From UBA721 sp002705165 (GTDB taxonomy: Bacteria > Planctomycetota > Planctomycetia > Pirellulales > Pirellulaceae): DNA of 64,000 nt. The notes beneath the pieces are model-generated. The model searched no databases. It was given only the letters and a program-made list of their open reading frames with translations, and was not told the origin of the DNA. Made by a program: the position numbers and the translations under genes. This document shows, piece by piece, positions 9,771 through 19,178 of the stretch (position 1 is its first letter; each line of letters starts with the position of its first letter). The stretch covers positions 434,001-498,000 of the forward strand of contig JBJLEF010000004.1 of NCBI GenBank assembly GCA_045565995.1, written 5' to 3'.

Positions 9771-11075
9771 CTAACGTTTCTCGAGGACCGAGTCTGAAAA
9801 TACAACGTCCGTGGAGATCATCCCCCCTAACTCGTCAACGATCGCAAGACACCAAATGGTTGCACCATCAGGAACACGAGCTGACACGATATCGCCTTCC
9901 ACGGCTGCCGGAACGGTTAACCATCTACGACTCACGAGTGCTCCGCCGTCTCGTGTAAACTGTAACTTTGCTGACTTTGCTTTTACCTCCCCAGCAAGCC
10001 GAGCACTAAAATTCCGATTGTTAATCGCCGTCTCGACTATTTCGCAAAGACCTGGTTTACCCAATAGTTTGTGATCGATAAAACGCTGAATCTCGGCGGG
10101 TTTCCAGCCGGCCTGGTGACTATGCTGCATTCCCACCTCAATTCGAATTGCCTTCTCACCAGGTACAAGAGAATAGCTGCGAGAATAGGAACGCAAAGGG
10201 TAATGTTTGTCATTCGTGCCGTTGACGAAAAATATGGGAACCTTGCAGTAAGGCAGGAGGCTTGAGGGGTCATTATAGGCAACCCACTGGCGGAGTTGGC
10301 GTGCAGTATTTCGCTCAATACTTGCCCTTTGCACAGATTCACCGTCGTATAGAAAACCGCAACCATATACCGGCACGGCCGCTTTGAAGCGAGGGTCCAC
10401 GCTGGCAGTCATACATGTAAGGTATCCACCCCAGCTAATTCCGGTCACGGCTGTTTTCTCCGGGTCAACTTCAGGCAGGCTACGCAAAAAGGAATGGGCC
10501 CGAATAGCCGCCGAGACAGCGTGAAACTGCCAGTCATTACCAAGTTCGCCATCCACATTCAGTATCTTATTATCGTGGTCATCCAAAGGGCCACCTCTTT
10601 CTAGACGAAGTCGATCCTCACGCTGGAAATCGTAGTGGCGGTAAATCCGACCCGTTTTCGGATCAAACTCGGGTGCCTTTGGTCGCTTCCCTCCCAGATC
10701 AAGGGCTATCGCCGCATACCCTCGATCCACCCACATTTGTACCCAATGAGAAAATGCAGTGCCGCCACCTCCATGCAACAAAACAATCCCGGGCAGATCA
10801 GACTCGGATTCAGGCTTACGTTGAAGCCTTGCTGGAGTAGAGAAGTAAGCGAATACATTTGTAGGCTTTCCATTGAAGCTTTCACCCTCAAGCAACAAAC
10901 TCTGAATCGGAGACTGATCATCGAGCCACTGCACCTGCGGAGTTTTGGAAAGTTCCTGAAGGTCCCACCTACGTAACGCTTCAGCACGATTCCTACCCTC
11001 TGCACCACAACAGCATGCGGACCAGATCAATAAAATCACACAACAATCAATGAAGCGCCTTTTTAACGGCAACAT
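9771..11075 (-). CDS. Secreted dienelactone hydrolase/acetyl-esterase-like alpha/beta hydrolase
   Basis: The product is an alpha/beta hydrolase with the oxyanion loop LLHGGGGT, nucleophile elbow GISWGGY, a likely acid in NGTNDKHY and a likely catalytic histidine in GMQHSHQAG. The arrangement resembles dienelactone hydrolase or acetyl xylan esterase families. A signal peptide (PLKRRFIDCCVILLIWSACC, containing a lipobox-like cysteine) follows the ATG at 11075. That start has an excellent ribosome site (GAGAGGAG, five bases upstream) and is preferred over one at 11117. About 100 C-terminal residues form an extra beta-rich domain. It is convergent with the PHP hydrolase gene. The natural ester is unknown. 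Confidence 0.83.
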   Translation of the reverse strand: MLPLKRRFIDCCVILLIWSACCCGAEGRNRAEALRRWDLQELSKTPQVQWLDDQSPIQSLLLEGESFNGKPTNVFAYFSTPARLQRKPESESDLPGIVLLHGGGGTAFSHWVQMWVDRGYAAIALDLGGKRPKAPEFDPKTGRIYRHYDFQREDRLRLERGGPLDDHDNKILNVDGELGNDWQFHAVSAAIRAHSFLRSLPEVDPEKTAVTGISWGGYLTCMTASVDPRFKAAVPVYGCGFLYDGESVQRASIERNTARQLRQWVAYNDPSSLLPYCKVPIFFVNGTNDKHYPLRSYSRSYSLVPGEKAIRIEVGMQHSHQAGWKPAEIQRFIDHKLLGKPGLCEIVETAINNRNFSARLAGEVKAKSAKLQFTRDGGALVSRRWLTVPAAVEGDIVSARVPDGATIWCLAIVDELGGMISTDVVFSDSVLEKR

Positions 11076-11619
11076 ATCTACTCCTCTCGACACGAACACC
11101 TTGGTGCATCTCACCATGCTACAACATCCTTAATCCAGCTCTAAGAGAATGCTGCGACGATACAAGGGTGAATGAGTTTCTTTTCCAAGTCAGCGGAATC
11201 GAACCCGCTTGACCGTTCCATATCTATCAACCTCGATATCTTCACATGCATCTCTACTATAGCAACTCCGTAAGGAGACTTTAATTACGAAGCGAACGCA
11301 TTAAGCCCCACTTCGGAACGCGGATCAAAAACTAGCTTCGGAGAGATTCGAATCGGCGTAGCACTGGCCCGGTTCGTGTTACCCATCAGTGACTTTGCTA
11401 GAAATCGCAATACACACCGCAGCGACTATGCTCACACTAACTCGCAGTCACGTTTCCGAACGGACATGAATTAGAATGACATATCTCGGTTTCCTTTAAT
11501 TACCACATTCAGCTCGTTCAAGTCACTCTAAACGATTACAATACCTACCTATCTAACCCCGATCTACATTGCACGACTTCCTGTCGTGCACTACCCCTCT
11601 AAAGACTCAATATTCATTC
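11076..11619. other. Intergenic region with no recognisable gene
   Basis: About 540 bases separate two divergently read genes. I find no open frame with coding character. The stretch must hold promoters for both neighbours, but none was clear enough to call. The only structured element noticed is a tRNA T-arm-like piece near 11185-11208, listed separately. Confidence 0.6.
11185..11208 (-). other. tRNA 3-prime-end-like fragment (T-arm plus acceptor strand)
   Basis: Read on the minus strand, GCGGG-TTCGATT-CCGCT forms a five-pair T-stem (one G-T pair) with a canonical seven-base T-loop. A seven-base acceptor-like strand GACTTGG and an A follow it. No matching 5-prime acceptor strand (CCAAGTC) or anticodon arm was found 60-80 bases away, and no CCA is encoded. 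It is therefore at most a tRNA remnant or an old attachment-site scar, and could be chance. Confidence 0.25.
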
Positions 11620-14526
11620 ATGACCCATCTAGCAACCCGCCGCCGTTTACTTGGTACGTGCCTGTCCCTACTACTGCTATGTTTCAGTTCTAAACCTTCG
11701 TTCGCCAGCGACCCCCCCCTCAAACTGGCAGTGCCATTCACTTCCAATATGGTGCTTCAGAGGCAAAAGGAGATTCCCGTCTGGGGATTTGCCAAGCCGC
11801 GTTCACAAATCACAGTAAGGTTCGCCGATCAAACAGTAACCACCAATGCCGACCCGAAAGGCGACTGGCGTTTACATTTGGAGGCGATCGAGGCTTCTAA
11901 AACGGGACGAGAGTTATCCGTTACCTCTGACGAACAAGAGATCATTCTTTCGAACGTGTTAGTCGGAGAAGTATGGTTCTCGTCTGGCCAATCAAATATG
12001 GTTTGGCTAGCCAACAGTAGTATGTGTCGCGATCTAGCGACTCAACTGACACGTTCGGAAACAGACATACCTATTCGTGAAATTAGCATAGATACAGTCT
12101 CTGCACTCTATCCCCAAAAACATGCCCGGTCCGCCGATGGTTGGAAAACGCACAAGCAAGCCGGAAACTTCTCAGCTCTTTCTTTATCCTTCGCCTACGA
12201 TCTTTATAAGGAACTTGATGTACCGATAGGCATTCTTTTAAGCGCACATAGCAACACGCGTATCGAAGCATTTACACAAAGAAGGGCCATTGAAACTCAC
12301 GCTGAACTTGAGGGTGACCGAGCGCTAATCGTTACGGCTGACCCGTTGACGAAGGCGGGACAGGAGGCGTACGACAATTATTATGATGAACTTCTGAAGT
12401 GGCAGGCCGAGGCGACTCACGCCATTAGCGTGGAAACGCGTCTGCCAACACGCCCAGCCTTACCCGGCATCGCGGGGATGTGGCGAGGACCCTCCCAGTT
12501 TTTCAATGGAAAAATCAACCCCGTTATCCCATTTGCCATCCGTGGTGCGATCTGGTGCCAGGGAACCAGCAATTCCGGCGATGGACGCATTTATGCATCT
12601 CGTATGGAAGCCTTAGTGAATGGATGGCGGGAAGCGTGGGATATGCCACAGATGCCTTTCATCTTTACCCAAATGCAATGTTATGGAACACCTGACGCCA
12701 ACAACGTCGGCTTTGCTGATGTTCGCCAGGCACAGCATCTCTTCTTTGTAAATAATCGACATAATGTTGGTATGGTTGTCCAATCCGACCTCAATTCAGC
12801 ACGGCCTCAAGGCATCCACTACTTTAATAAATTACATCCGGGGATGAGGATGGCACGGTGGGCTCTAGCGAAAACTTATGGAAAGGATATTGCGTATACC
12901 GGCCCAATCTATGCCGGTTATAAAGTGCTCGACAATCAAGTCTTGGTATCCTTCGAAGAAGAAAGTCTCTTTGGGGGATTAATGATCGGCAGTAAGGGGA
13001 TGGCTAAAAACTATGGCACGCCAGGCCACTATGTCGAACCAGCCCAACCAACGCCAGAGGCCACGCTTAATCACTTCAGGTTATGTGGCAATGATAAAGT
13101 CTGGCATCCCGCGATAGCCGAGATACGCGGCAATTCAGTTGTGGTGATATCATCGCATGTCGAAAACCCGATTGGCGTCCAATACGCTTATAGTGGTACA
13201 CCCGAAAACTCAAACCTATATAACAAGGCCGGGCTCCCAGCCACCCCATTTGCTGTCATCAACAATAGGTTTATCTTCGAAGAAGATGACCCCGTGAAGG
13301 TTGCCGCTCTAAAGGCTAGGTATGCAAGATTCACGGATCCGGATTATCCAATCCTGCAAGTGGTTGAATATTTCCGAGATGGAGCGATTATCCAACGTGG
13401 CAAACCAATTCCTGTTTGGGGTCACGCCAACCGGGGCGTCGAAGTGGCTGTAACTCTTGGGGGAATTACTAAAACAACCGTTGCTAACGATTATCAACAA
13501 TGGTCTCTCGAATTCCCCCCACTTCCTTCCTCCACCACCCCTATCACCCTAATCGTAGACGCTAGCCACGGTCATCAACGTATCGTAAACAACATTCTGG
13601 TTGGAGACGTCTGGTACCTAACGGGCAGTACCAAACTGACTTCAGAAATGAGATACAATCCACGAAATCAAGACGCCGCTCTTCCGCACGCCCTTCCTCT
13701 CGTACGTGAGTTTCGTCGTAAGACGTCTGCTAGTACTTTCACTACCCCTCGGAAAAGAAAATTCGAAACGGGCGGTGGACGTTATCGTTCTTCCTGGCTC
13801 AGTGCGGATATGTCACCTAACCACGAAGGTGTCTCTATGTTCGCGTATCACTTTGCCCATACGCTGGATCGAAAGGGAATCCCACAAGGATTCATTACCA
13901 TGTCTTCCGGACAATCAAAGCAAATGGCTTCGCCCCTTTCCTGGACTTCCTATGCCGGCGTGAAAGACGTGGCTAACCCAGCTTTTAAGGAAAGACTGAA
14001 GCAATTATTCCTTCAATATCCTGATACCGACATTGCGCAACAGGCACTAACGACTCACATAAACGAAGTTAAGCAGTATGTAAATGCTATCGTCAGCCGA
14101 CCTGTTCATTCACTTGATTACACCGACGGAGTCCCCCTAGCGGCGCCGACATTCCCGGAAGCCGGTACAGGCGATCACACGCCGTTTGATACCATCCCGA
14201 CATACGCTTACAACTGGTCCGTAAGCCCTATGACGCCGATGGCGGTAGCCGGCGTAGTCTGGGTGCCTTCCCAACAAAACATCGGCTACACGCCTGAACA
14301 TTACGCAGCGGAAGTCGAATATTATCATGCGAGTCTAAAAGACACCTACGGCTTGGAGAAAGTCCTGTTTCTTTACGCCCAACCAGAACAAAACCTAGTA
14401 GACGGTATTTCCGAGCCCACCATCCACGGCTCTAAGCCAGTGTTGTTTGATCAGTGGCCGAGTTCCTTAGAAAATATTGCTGTCGAAATGGCCAACAGGG
14501 TACGCCAAACGAAAGAGTTACCATGA
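11620..14526 (+). CDS. Tandem sialate O-acetylesterase-like protein with degenerate second half
   Basis: The 968-residue exported protein (signal peptide RRRLLGTCLSLLLLCFSS) has two copies of the sialate O-acetylesterase architecture. Copy one has the beta-domain (TSNMVLQRQKEIPVWG), then VLVGEVWFSSGQSNMVW with nucleophile Ser near residue 125, and a later Asp/His region (SDLNSARPQGIHYFNKLHPG). Copy two starts near residue 590 (GAIIQRGKPIPVWGHA) and reaches ILVGDVWYLTGSTKLTSE near residue 665, where GQSN has become GSTK, so it is probably non-catalytic. The ATG at 11620 fits the signal peptide better than TTG at 11569. Its stop overlaps the next start (ATGA), so translation is probably coupled to the subtilase-like gene. 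Confidence 0.82.
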   Translation: MTHLATRRRLLGTCLSLLLLCFSSKPSFASDPPLKLAVPFTSNMVLQRQKEIPVWGFAKPRSQITVRFADQTVTTNADPKGDWRLHLEAIEASKTGRELSVTSDEQEIILSNVLVGEVWFSSGQSNMVWLANSSMCRDLATQLTRSETDIPIREISIDTVSALYPQKHARSADGWKTHKQAGNFSALSLSFAYDLYKELDVPIGILLSAHSNTRIEAFTQRRAIETHAELEGDRALIVTADPLTKAGQEAYDNYYDELLKWQAEATHAISVETRLPTRPALPGIAGMWRGPSQFFNGKINPVIPFAIRGAIWCQGTSNSGDGRIYASRMEALVNGWREAWDMPQMPFIFTQMQCYGTPDANNVGFADVRQAQHLFFVNNRHNVGMVVQSDLNSARPQGIHYFNKLHPGMRMARWALAKTYGKDIAYTGPIYAGYKVLDNQVLVSFEEESLFGGLMIGSKGMAKNYGTPGHYVEPAQPTPEATLNHFRLCGNDKVWHPAIAEIRGNSVVVISSHVENPIGVQYAYSGTPENSNLYNKAGLPATPFAVINNRFIFEEDDPVKVAALKARYARFTDPDYPILQVVEYFRDGAIIQRGKPIPVWGHANRGVEVAVTLGGITKTTVANDYQQWSLEFPPLPSSTTPITLIVDASHGHQRIVNNILVGDVWYLTGSTKLTSEMRYNPRNQDAALPHALPLVREFRRKTSASTFTTPRKRKFETGGGRYRSSWLSADMSPNHEGVSMFAYHFAHTLDRKGIPQGFITMSSGQSKQMASPLSWTSYAGVKDVANPAFKERLKQLFLQYPDTDIAQQALTTHINEVKQYVNAIVSRPVHSLDYTDGVPLAAPTFPEAGTGDHTPFDTIPTYAYNWSVSPMTPMAVAGVVWVPSQQNIGYTPEHYAAEVEYYHASLKDTYGLEKVLFLYAQPEQNLVDGISEPTIHGSKPVLFDQWPSSLENIAVEMANRVRQTKELP

Positions 14527-15476
14527 TCTCAATGCGAACTTCTACAAATCTCTTGTTACTCATCACTTGCTGCATCGCTCACGCTGAGGAACCCGCTCAG
14601 CCAGTCCCTTTTAAGCAGGCAGGGATTCTTAGTACCTGGGACAAATATCAGGACACTTTGTCCTTTGGTAAAAACCAAACTCTGGCATTACTGGACGATG
14701 GATGCGATCTGTCCAAGCCCGAATGGGCTGCTGATGCAAACAGCAAATATCCAAAAGTATTAGTAACATACGACAGTGTGGATCATGACAATGATCCCCG
14801 GCACGAAGGTCGAGGCTACCACGGGACGACTATTGGAATCCCTTCGAGCATTAATCATGGCGATCAACGCGGAGTTGCCTTTAATAACCAGCTAGCTATC
14901 ATCCGGTCTCTGGAATGCTGCCATTGCAACCTCCGAGATTCCAAAACTCTGGCGGCTGCACTTAAGTGGGTAGCCGTTAATCACAATAAATATCGTATAA
15001 CAACGGTGAATCTTGCACCGGTGGATGATTTAGCCCATGACGTACCCGTTATGACGGAGATAGACGTACAACTAAAACGTCTTCGCAAGTTGGGGATCTG
15101 GGTTAGCGCTCCCACTGGCAATCACAACTTCACAAGTGGCATTTCCTGGCCAGCCAGTCAGCCTGATTGTTTCGCGATTGGGGCTGTAAACCCTGGTACC
15201 AATACGGTCTTTCTGGACCGATACAAAACGGTTGACCTTGTCGTTCCGGCACACGCAACATCGTCATCCAACGCGATACTATGTGGGGCTGCGATGATTT
15301 TGCGAGAGGCGATTGAAACAGCAGAGTACGACTGGACACCTCTCGGTGATAATGTACCGGAAGCGATGATGCTGATATTTCAGCGCACAGGCACGCCCCT
15401 TCAGGATGCCCGGTCGGGGGTTACTTTCAGGATGCTTAACTTATTGGCGGCAATTGATTTCGTATTCGATAAATAA
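14523..15476 (+). CDS. Divergent secreted subtilase (S8 peptidase-like) protein
   Basis: The 317-residue protein has a signal peptide (TNLLLLITCCIAHAEE) and a compact subtilisin-like domain. The candidate catalytic Asp is in LALLDDGCDLS, His in GYHGTTIG, oxyanion Asn in APTGNHN, and Ser in ATSSSNAILCGAAM. The usual GTSMA motif is degraded, so activity is uncertain. The start at 14523 shares the ATGA with the stop of the tandem esterase gene, suggesting translational coupling; a second ATG nine bases later is also possible. No pro-domain is obvious. The pairing with an esterase-like protein is unusual; a role in maturing or degrading a surface glycoprotein is only a guess. Confidence 0.7.
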   Translation: MISMRTSTNLLLLITCCIAHAEEPAQPVPFKQAGILSTWDKYQDTLSFGKNQTLALLDDGCDLSKPEWAADANSKYPKVLVTYDSVDHDNDPRHEGRGYHGTTIGIPSSINHGDQRGVAFNNQLAIIRSLECCHCNLRDSKTLAAALKWVAVNHNKYRITTVNLAPVDDLAHDVPVMTEIDVQLKRLRKLGIWVSAPTGNHNFTSGISWPASQPDCFAIGAVNPGTNTVFLDRYKTVDLVVPAHATSSSNAILCGAAMILREAIETAEYDWTPLGDNVPEAMMLIFQRTGTPLQDARSGVTFRMLNLLAAIDFVFDK

Positions 15477-15551
15477 CCAGCCGTCCACGATCTTTTAAAC
15501 ATCGAGTGCTCGCGACAGGGATTTAGCGACGTAGACTGCCGGCCAGCCTGG

Positions 15552-18500
15552 TCATTGACGTTCAGATTCAACCTCGCCAATTTCCCATGGGATAACAGCA
15601 ACCCCTTTGTCATAGCTCAGTACCAACTCGCCCGTGTCGCGTTTCAAGTAAATACCGCCATACCTCTGTAACTGCACTTGCCATCTCATCAACGGTTCAA
15701 CCCTATACACGCTTTGTTCAGAGACAAATGCCGGAATCTGCCACGTGCAGAAACAGCCGTCCAGCCCAAAACTTGAAAGTCTACGACCATCGGCAGAAAG
15801 TAACAACGTTCTTACATCAATATAATGGCCGGTATATTCACCTGTCTTACGAACTCGAAATTCCTCTTCCATCCCGGCATGAATCCAAAACTCCTGCACA
15901 ATGGCTTCCTCGAGCGCAACGAAAACTCGGAACGCCCTGCCATCCTTCCTATCAACGGTCGACGATTCTAAAACGGCAAGGTGGCGCGTCGGGGTATCAA
16001 AAGGAATTTCAACGGCGCCAACCAAGCGGTTTTCTCTGAAATTGTCTCCCAGTCGAATCACGCGTAATTGCTGCCGACCCACACCGACCTCGCGGGACAG
16101 TGAGACCAGGATTCCACCGTTCGGACTTAACCCAAGTAACGGCGGGCGTTGCGCATCCTCCAGACGATAGTCATAAACTAATTCCAGGCTTACGTAGTCC
16201 GCCGTCAAACAAGTGATTACCGTTTGACCATTCGCCAGGAGCATGGATACGTAGAAGCGATTAGTATCTGAAGAAAAGACTGCGGATAGTGCTTTGATCG
16301 GTTCAGCAGGAAGGCTACTTGTATCCGCCAATTGCAACTCAACCGCTCCATCCTTAAACGAAATGACTCCCACATTCCCATCCAGCAACGGAATCACCAC
16401 CACATCAGCGTCTTTATTTGCACAACCGACCGCGGCCGCAGCAGGAAGAACTTCTCGTTGAATTACTCTATGCGACGCCAACTCCAGCAACACCACATCA
16501 CCATTTCCGTGCCTGAAGCTTGTATGAGTCACCAATGCATGTTTGCCATCCTTCAAGAGTACGGGGTTGGTTAAGTTAGCTTCCCGCTTGGAGTTTAATC
16601 CAACGAGATCATGATGGGCAACAAGTCGTTTCCTCACCGCCAGAACACCATCTAGTGAACTCGAAACAATAAACTCACCATCCTTGACAGAAGCCACCTG
16701 AACTACTTCCGCGTCATGTTCCTGCAGGATGAATAAACGTTCACCATTAGACGGTCGTACGCATGATATCATCCTGTCGTTCGAAGAACTTAGTAAGCAA
16801 CCAGAATTCGAGTCAAATGAAAGACTTTGAATCATACCAAGATGCGGCCGTAGACGGTGTTTCAGTTCTAAGTTCTTCCTTTCCTTTTGCCACTCATATA
16901 CTTCTAATAATTTGTGATGCCCTGCGAAAGCGACACTGATCGACTCAGCAATTCCGTTATCATCAGGCCTTTCATTAGGAATGAAACAGACGGACTTAAT
17001 CGTCCCATCTGCGGGTGAGTAGGATTGCACTTCATCCAGCAGTTGTCCCTCCGGTGAAAGAAGATGGAACTTGTTACCAATGCCAAGCCCAAGGTAGGAC
17101 CCGGTGGCATCGATTGCCAGCCGAGAAATATTCGCAGAAATACTGGTGGAGAAGATCTCCTCCTTCAGAGTTATAGGATCCTCCGGATACCAGCGCCAAA
17201 CGACCACATTGGGAGACTCGCCGCTCGCCAAAAGAGAAATGAACACCGACTGGGCGTCAGGATGTTTAACAACGTCAAGGATCACCCCCGCTGTTAGACG
17301 CGTCACCTTAACCTCCGTGTAATCGAGGTCACCAGTAAGGGATACTGAGTATAGTCCACTCGATGCCCCCAGGAGGATACGCGTCTCATTAATCCAAACG
17401 ATACTTGGACCATCCAAGGACTCATCGACAAACTCCGGCAGGTCCAGGCCTTCCGGCCAACTAGCTTCCCCCGTATAGGGATTAATTAGATGGAGTCGAA
17501 GTGCTGAATTCTCAGCTTTAGAGAGACAGGCAATTAGTCGGCGATTATCGGAATATGCAAAACGCAGAGCAGATCGGCCCTCACCTAATGAAATTCGATG
17601 ATAAAAGGTATTGGCAATACTGTTCAATGAAGCCCATTCTGCCCCGGTTGGGTCATATCCCGCTTCCTCAATCCGAGATTGAAACTTAACAATCCTACGA
17701 TTAGCTGCCTCGTAATTTAGATTTTGAATATCGGTAGTAATGAGATTCATGATTGAAAGATACTCAGCATCGATAGCACGATTGGCACTCTGCAGCGCCA
17801 AAGTAGTCGCTCTAGCAGCGGCAACATCACTTTCAACCGCTAAGGCAGCCTGTTGGTCAGCCCGCTTTGCTTCCTGGATTGCGTTATCAGCGAGGACTTG
17901 CAGTTGAATATTACGTTCAACTTCTTTTGCCCGTTCAGATTCGGCTATCGTTAACAAGTGTTCCTGAAACCAGATCACCGTTCCGAGAAGGACCGTTAGC
18001 AGTATCAGGGAAATTGCCTTGTAAGGCGAACGCCTAACCCACAGCATTACCTTCCTACACTCACTAGCACGTTTTGCAGTAACAGGTTTTCCGTCAAGGA
18101 ACCGTCGTAGGTCATCAGCCAGTTCTGCCGCTGAATGGAAGCGACGTGCCGGATCCTTTTCCAGACACTTAAGGCAAATTGTTTCCAAGTCTACCGGAAC
18201 AGCGGGCGAGAGTCTCCGCGGGCTTACGGGCTGGGAATTGACTACATGGAAGATCGTATCAATGTCGTTTGCCGACTGAAAGGGAGGCCGTCCGGTTAAG
18301 ACATAGTAGAGAATCGCACCCAGTGAATAGATATCGGTTGCTGACGTGATTTCATCGGGATTGACTGACGCTTGTTCCGGAGACATGTAGGCGGGTGTCC
18401 CCAAAACAGCTCCTGCACGTGTATCACTGACATCGTTGTTTTTCTGCTTGGCCAGTCCAAAGTCCGTTACCCTTGGCTCGCCATTGGTATCAAGCAAAAC

Positions 18501-19046
18501 ATTAGACGGCTTAAGGTCGCGATGAATGATCTCGCGTTCATGAGCTAACTGCACTGCGGAGGCTAATGCCTCCACGAGGGATGCGCCATAGGTAGCGCGC
18601 TTCGGTTTACCCGCGACATACGACTTTAAACTCCCCCCGTCAATAAGCTCAAAGACGATATAGGGCATATTGTCATGTTCGCCAACTTCAAATATATCAA
18701 CAATATTGTTGTGATGAAGTTGTGCGACTGCCTCGGCTTCCGCTTGGAAGCGAAGCCGTTCGGCCCTGCCTGCGTTGGAACCGGACCGAATCATCTTGAT
18801 CGCCACAAGTCTTTTTAGCTTTCGGTCTCGCGCCTTGTAGACAATTCCCATACCCCCGCGCCCAAGTTCGCTTATGAATTCATACCCAGGAATAAATTCG
18901 CCTTCGAAGATACCCTCAGGGTGTCCACCGGCTACCCAAGAGCCTTCCCTTCGTTCGACAACACCTTCAAGCGTTAATTCCGCGCGCAGCGTCCCTGAAT
19001 CATTGTCACCTGCGTTATTGGGATATCGGGAATCTAGCATCAGCAA
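15552..19046 (-). CDS. Membrane-anchored serine/threonine protein kinase with C-terminal beta-propeller-like region
   Basis: The 1164-residue protein has a complete Hanks-type kinase domain at about residues 55-320: glycine loop LGRGGMGIVYKA, Lys84 in VAIKM, HRDLKPSN (Asp177), DFG (Asp195-Gly197) and GTPAYMSPEQA. A transmembrane helix follows at about 344-360, then a coiled segment to about 440. The remaining 700 residues are repeated beta-strand blocks like WD40/propeller repeats (for example LGMIQSLSFDSNSGCLLSSS and EVVQVASVKDGEFIVSSS). The topology implies a cytoplasmic kinase with an external sensor or scaffold, a frequent planctomycete layout. It stands alone, convergent with the subtilase-like gene. 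The signal sensed and the targets are unknown. Confidence 0.92.
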   Translation of the reverse strand: MLMLDSRYPNNAGDNDSGTLRAELTLEGVVERREGSWVAGGHPEGIFEGEFIPGYEFISELGRGGMGIVYKARDRKLKRLVAIKMIRSGSNAGRAERLRFQAEAEAVAQLHHNNIVDIFEVGEHDNMPYIVFELIDGGSLKSYVAGKPKRATYGASLVEALASAVQLAHEREIIHRDLKPSNVLLDTNGEPRVTDFGLAKQKNNDVSDTRAGAVLGTPAYMSPEQASVNPDEITSATDIYSLGAILYYVLTGRPPFQSANDIDTIFHVVNSQPVSPRRLSPAVPVDLETICLKCLEKDPARRFHSAAELADDLRRFLDGKPVTAKRASECRKVMLWVRRSPYKAISLILLTVLLGTVIWFQEHLLTIAESERAKEVERNIQLQVLADNAIQEAKRADQQAALAVESDVAAARATTLALQSANRAIDAEYLSIMNLITTDIQNLNYEAANRRIVKFQSRIEEAGYDPTGAEWASLNSIANTFYHRISLGEGRSALRFAYSDNRRLIACLSKAENSALRLHLINPYTGEASWPEGLDLPEFVDESLDGPSIVWINETRILLGASSGLYSVSLTGDLDYTEVKVTRLTAGVILDVVKHPDAQSVFISLLASGESPNVVVWRWYPEDPITLKEEIFSTSISANISRLAIDATGSYLGLGIGNKFHLLSPEGQLLDEVQSYSPADGTIKSVCFIPNERPDDNGIAESISVAFAGHHKLLEVYEWQKERKNLELKHRLRPHLGMIQSLSFDSNSGCLLSSSNDRMISCVRPSNGERLFILQEHDAEVVQVASVKDGEFIVSSSLDGVLAVRKRLVAHHDLVGLNSKREANLTNPVLLKDGKHALVTHTSFRHGNGDVVLLELASHRVIQREVLPAAAAVGCANKDADVVVIPLLDGNVGVISFKDGAVELQLADTSSLPAEPIKALSAVFSSDTNRFYVSMLLANGQTVITCLTADYVSLELVYDYRLEDAQRPPLLGLSPNGGILVSLSREVGVGRQQLRVIRLGDNFRENRLVGAVEIPFDTPTRHLAVLESSTVDRKDGRAFRVFVALEEAIVQEFWIHAGMEEEFRVRKTGEYTGHYIDVRTLLLSADGRRLSSFGLDGCFCTWQIPAFVSEQSVYRVEPLMRWQVQLQRYGGIYLKRDTGELVLSYDKGVAVIPWEIGEVESERQ

Positions 19047-19178
19047 TTAGATAACATCGCAAACAATTGGGCACCATCAATACGACCATGCTCGTCATAG
19101 CAAGGTCTTATTATAGTAAGTCAAAGCCCCACGAACTCGATGCTTCTAAGATTCCTTGGCCGTACCCTTACCACATTA

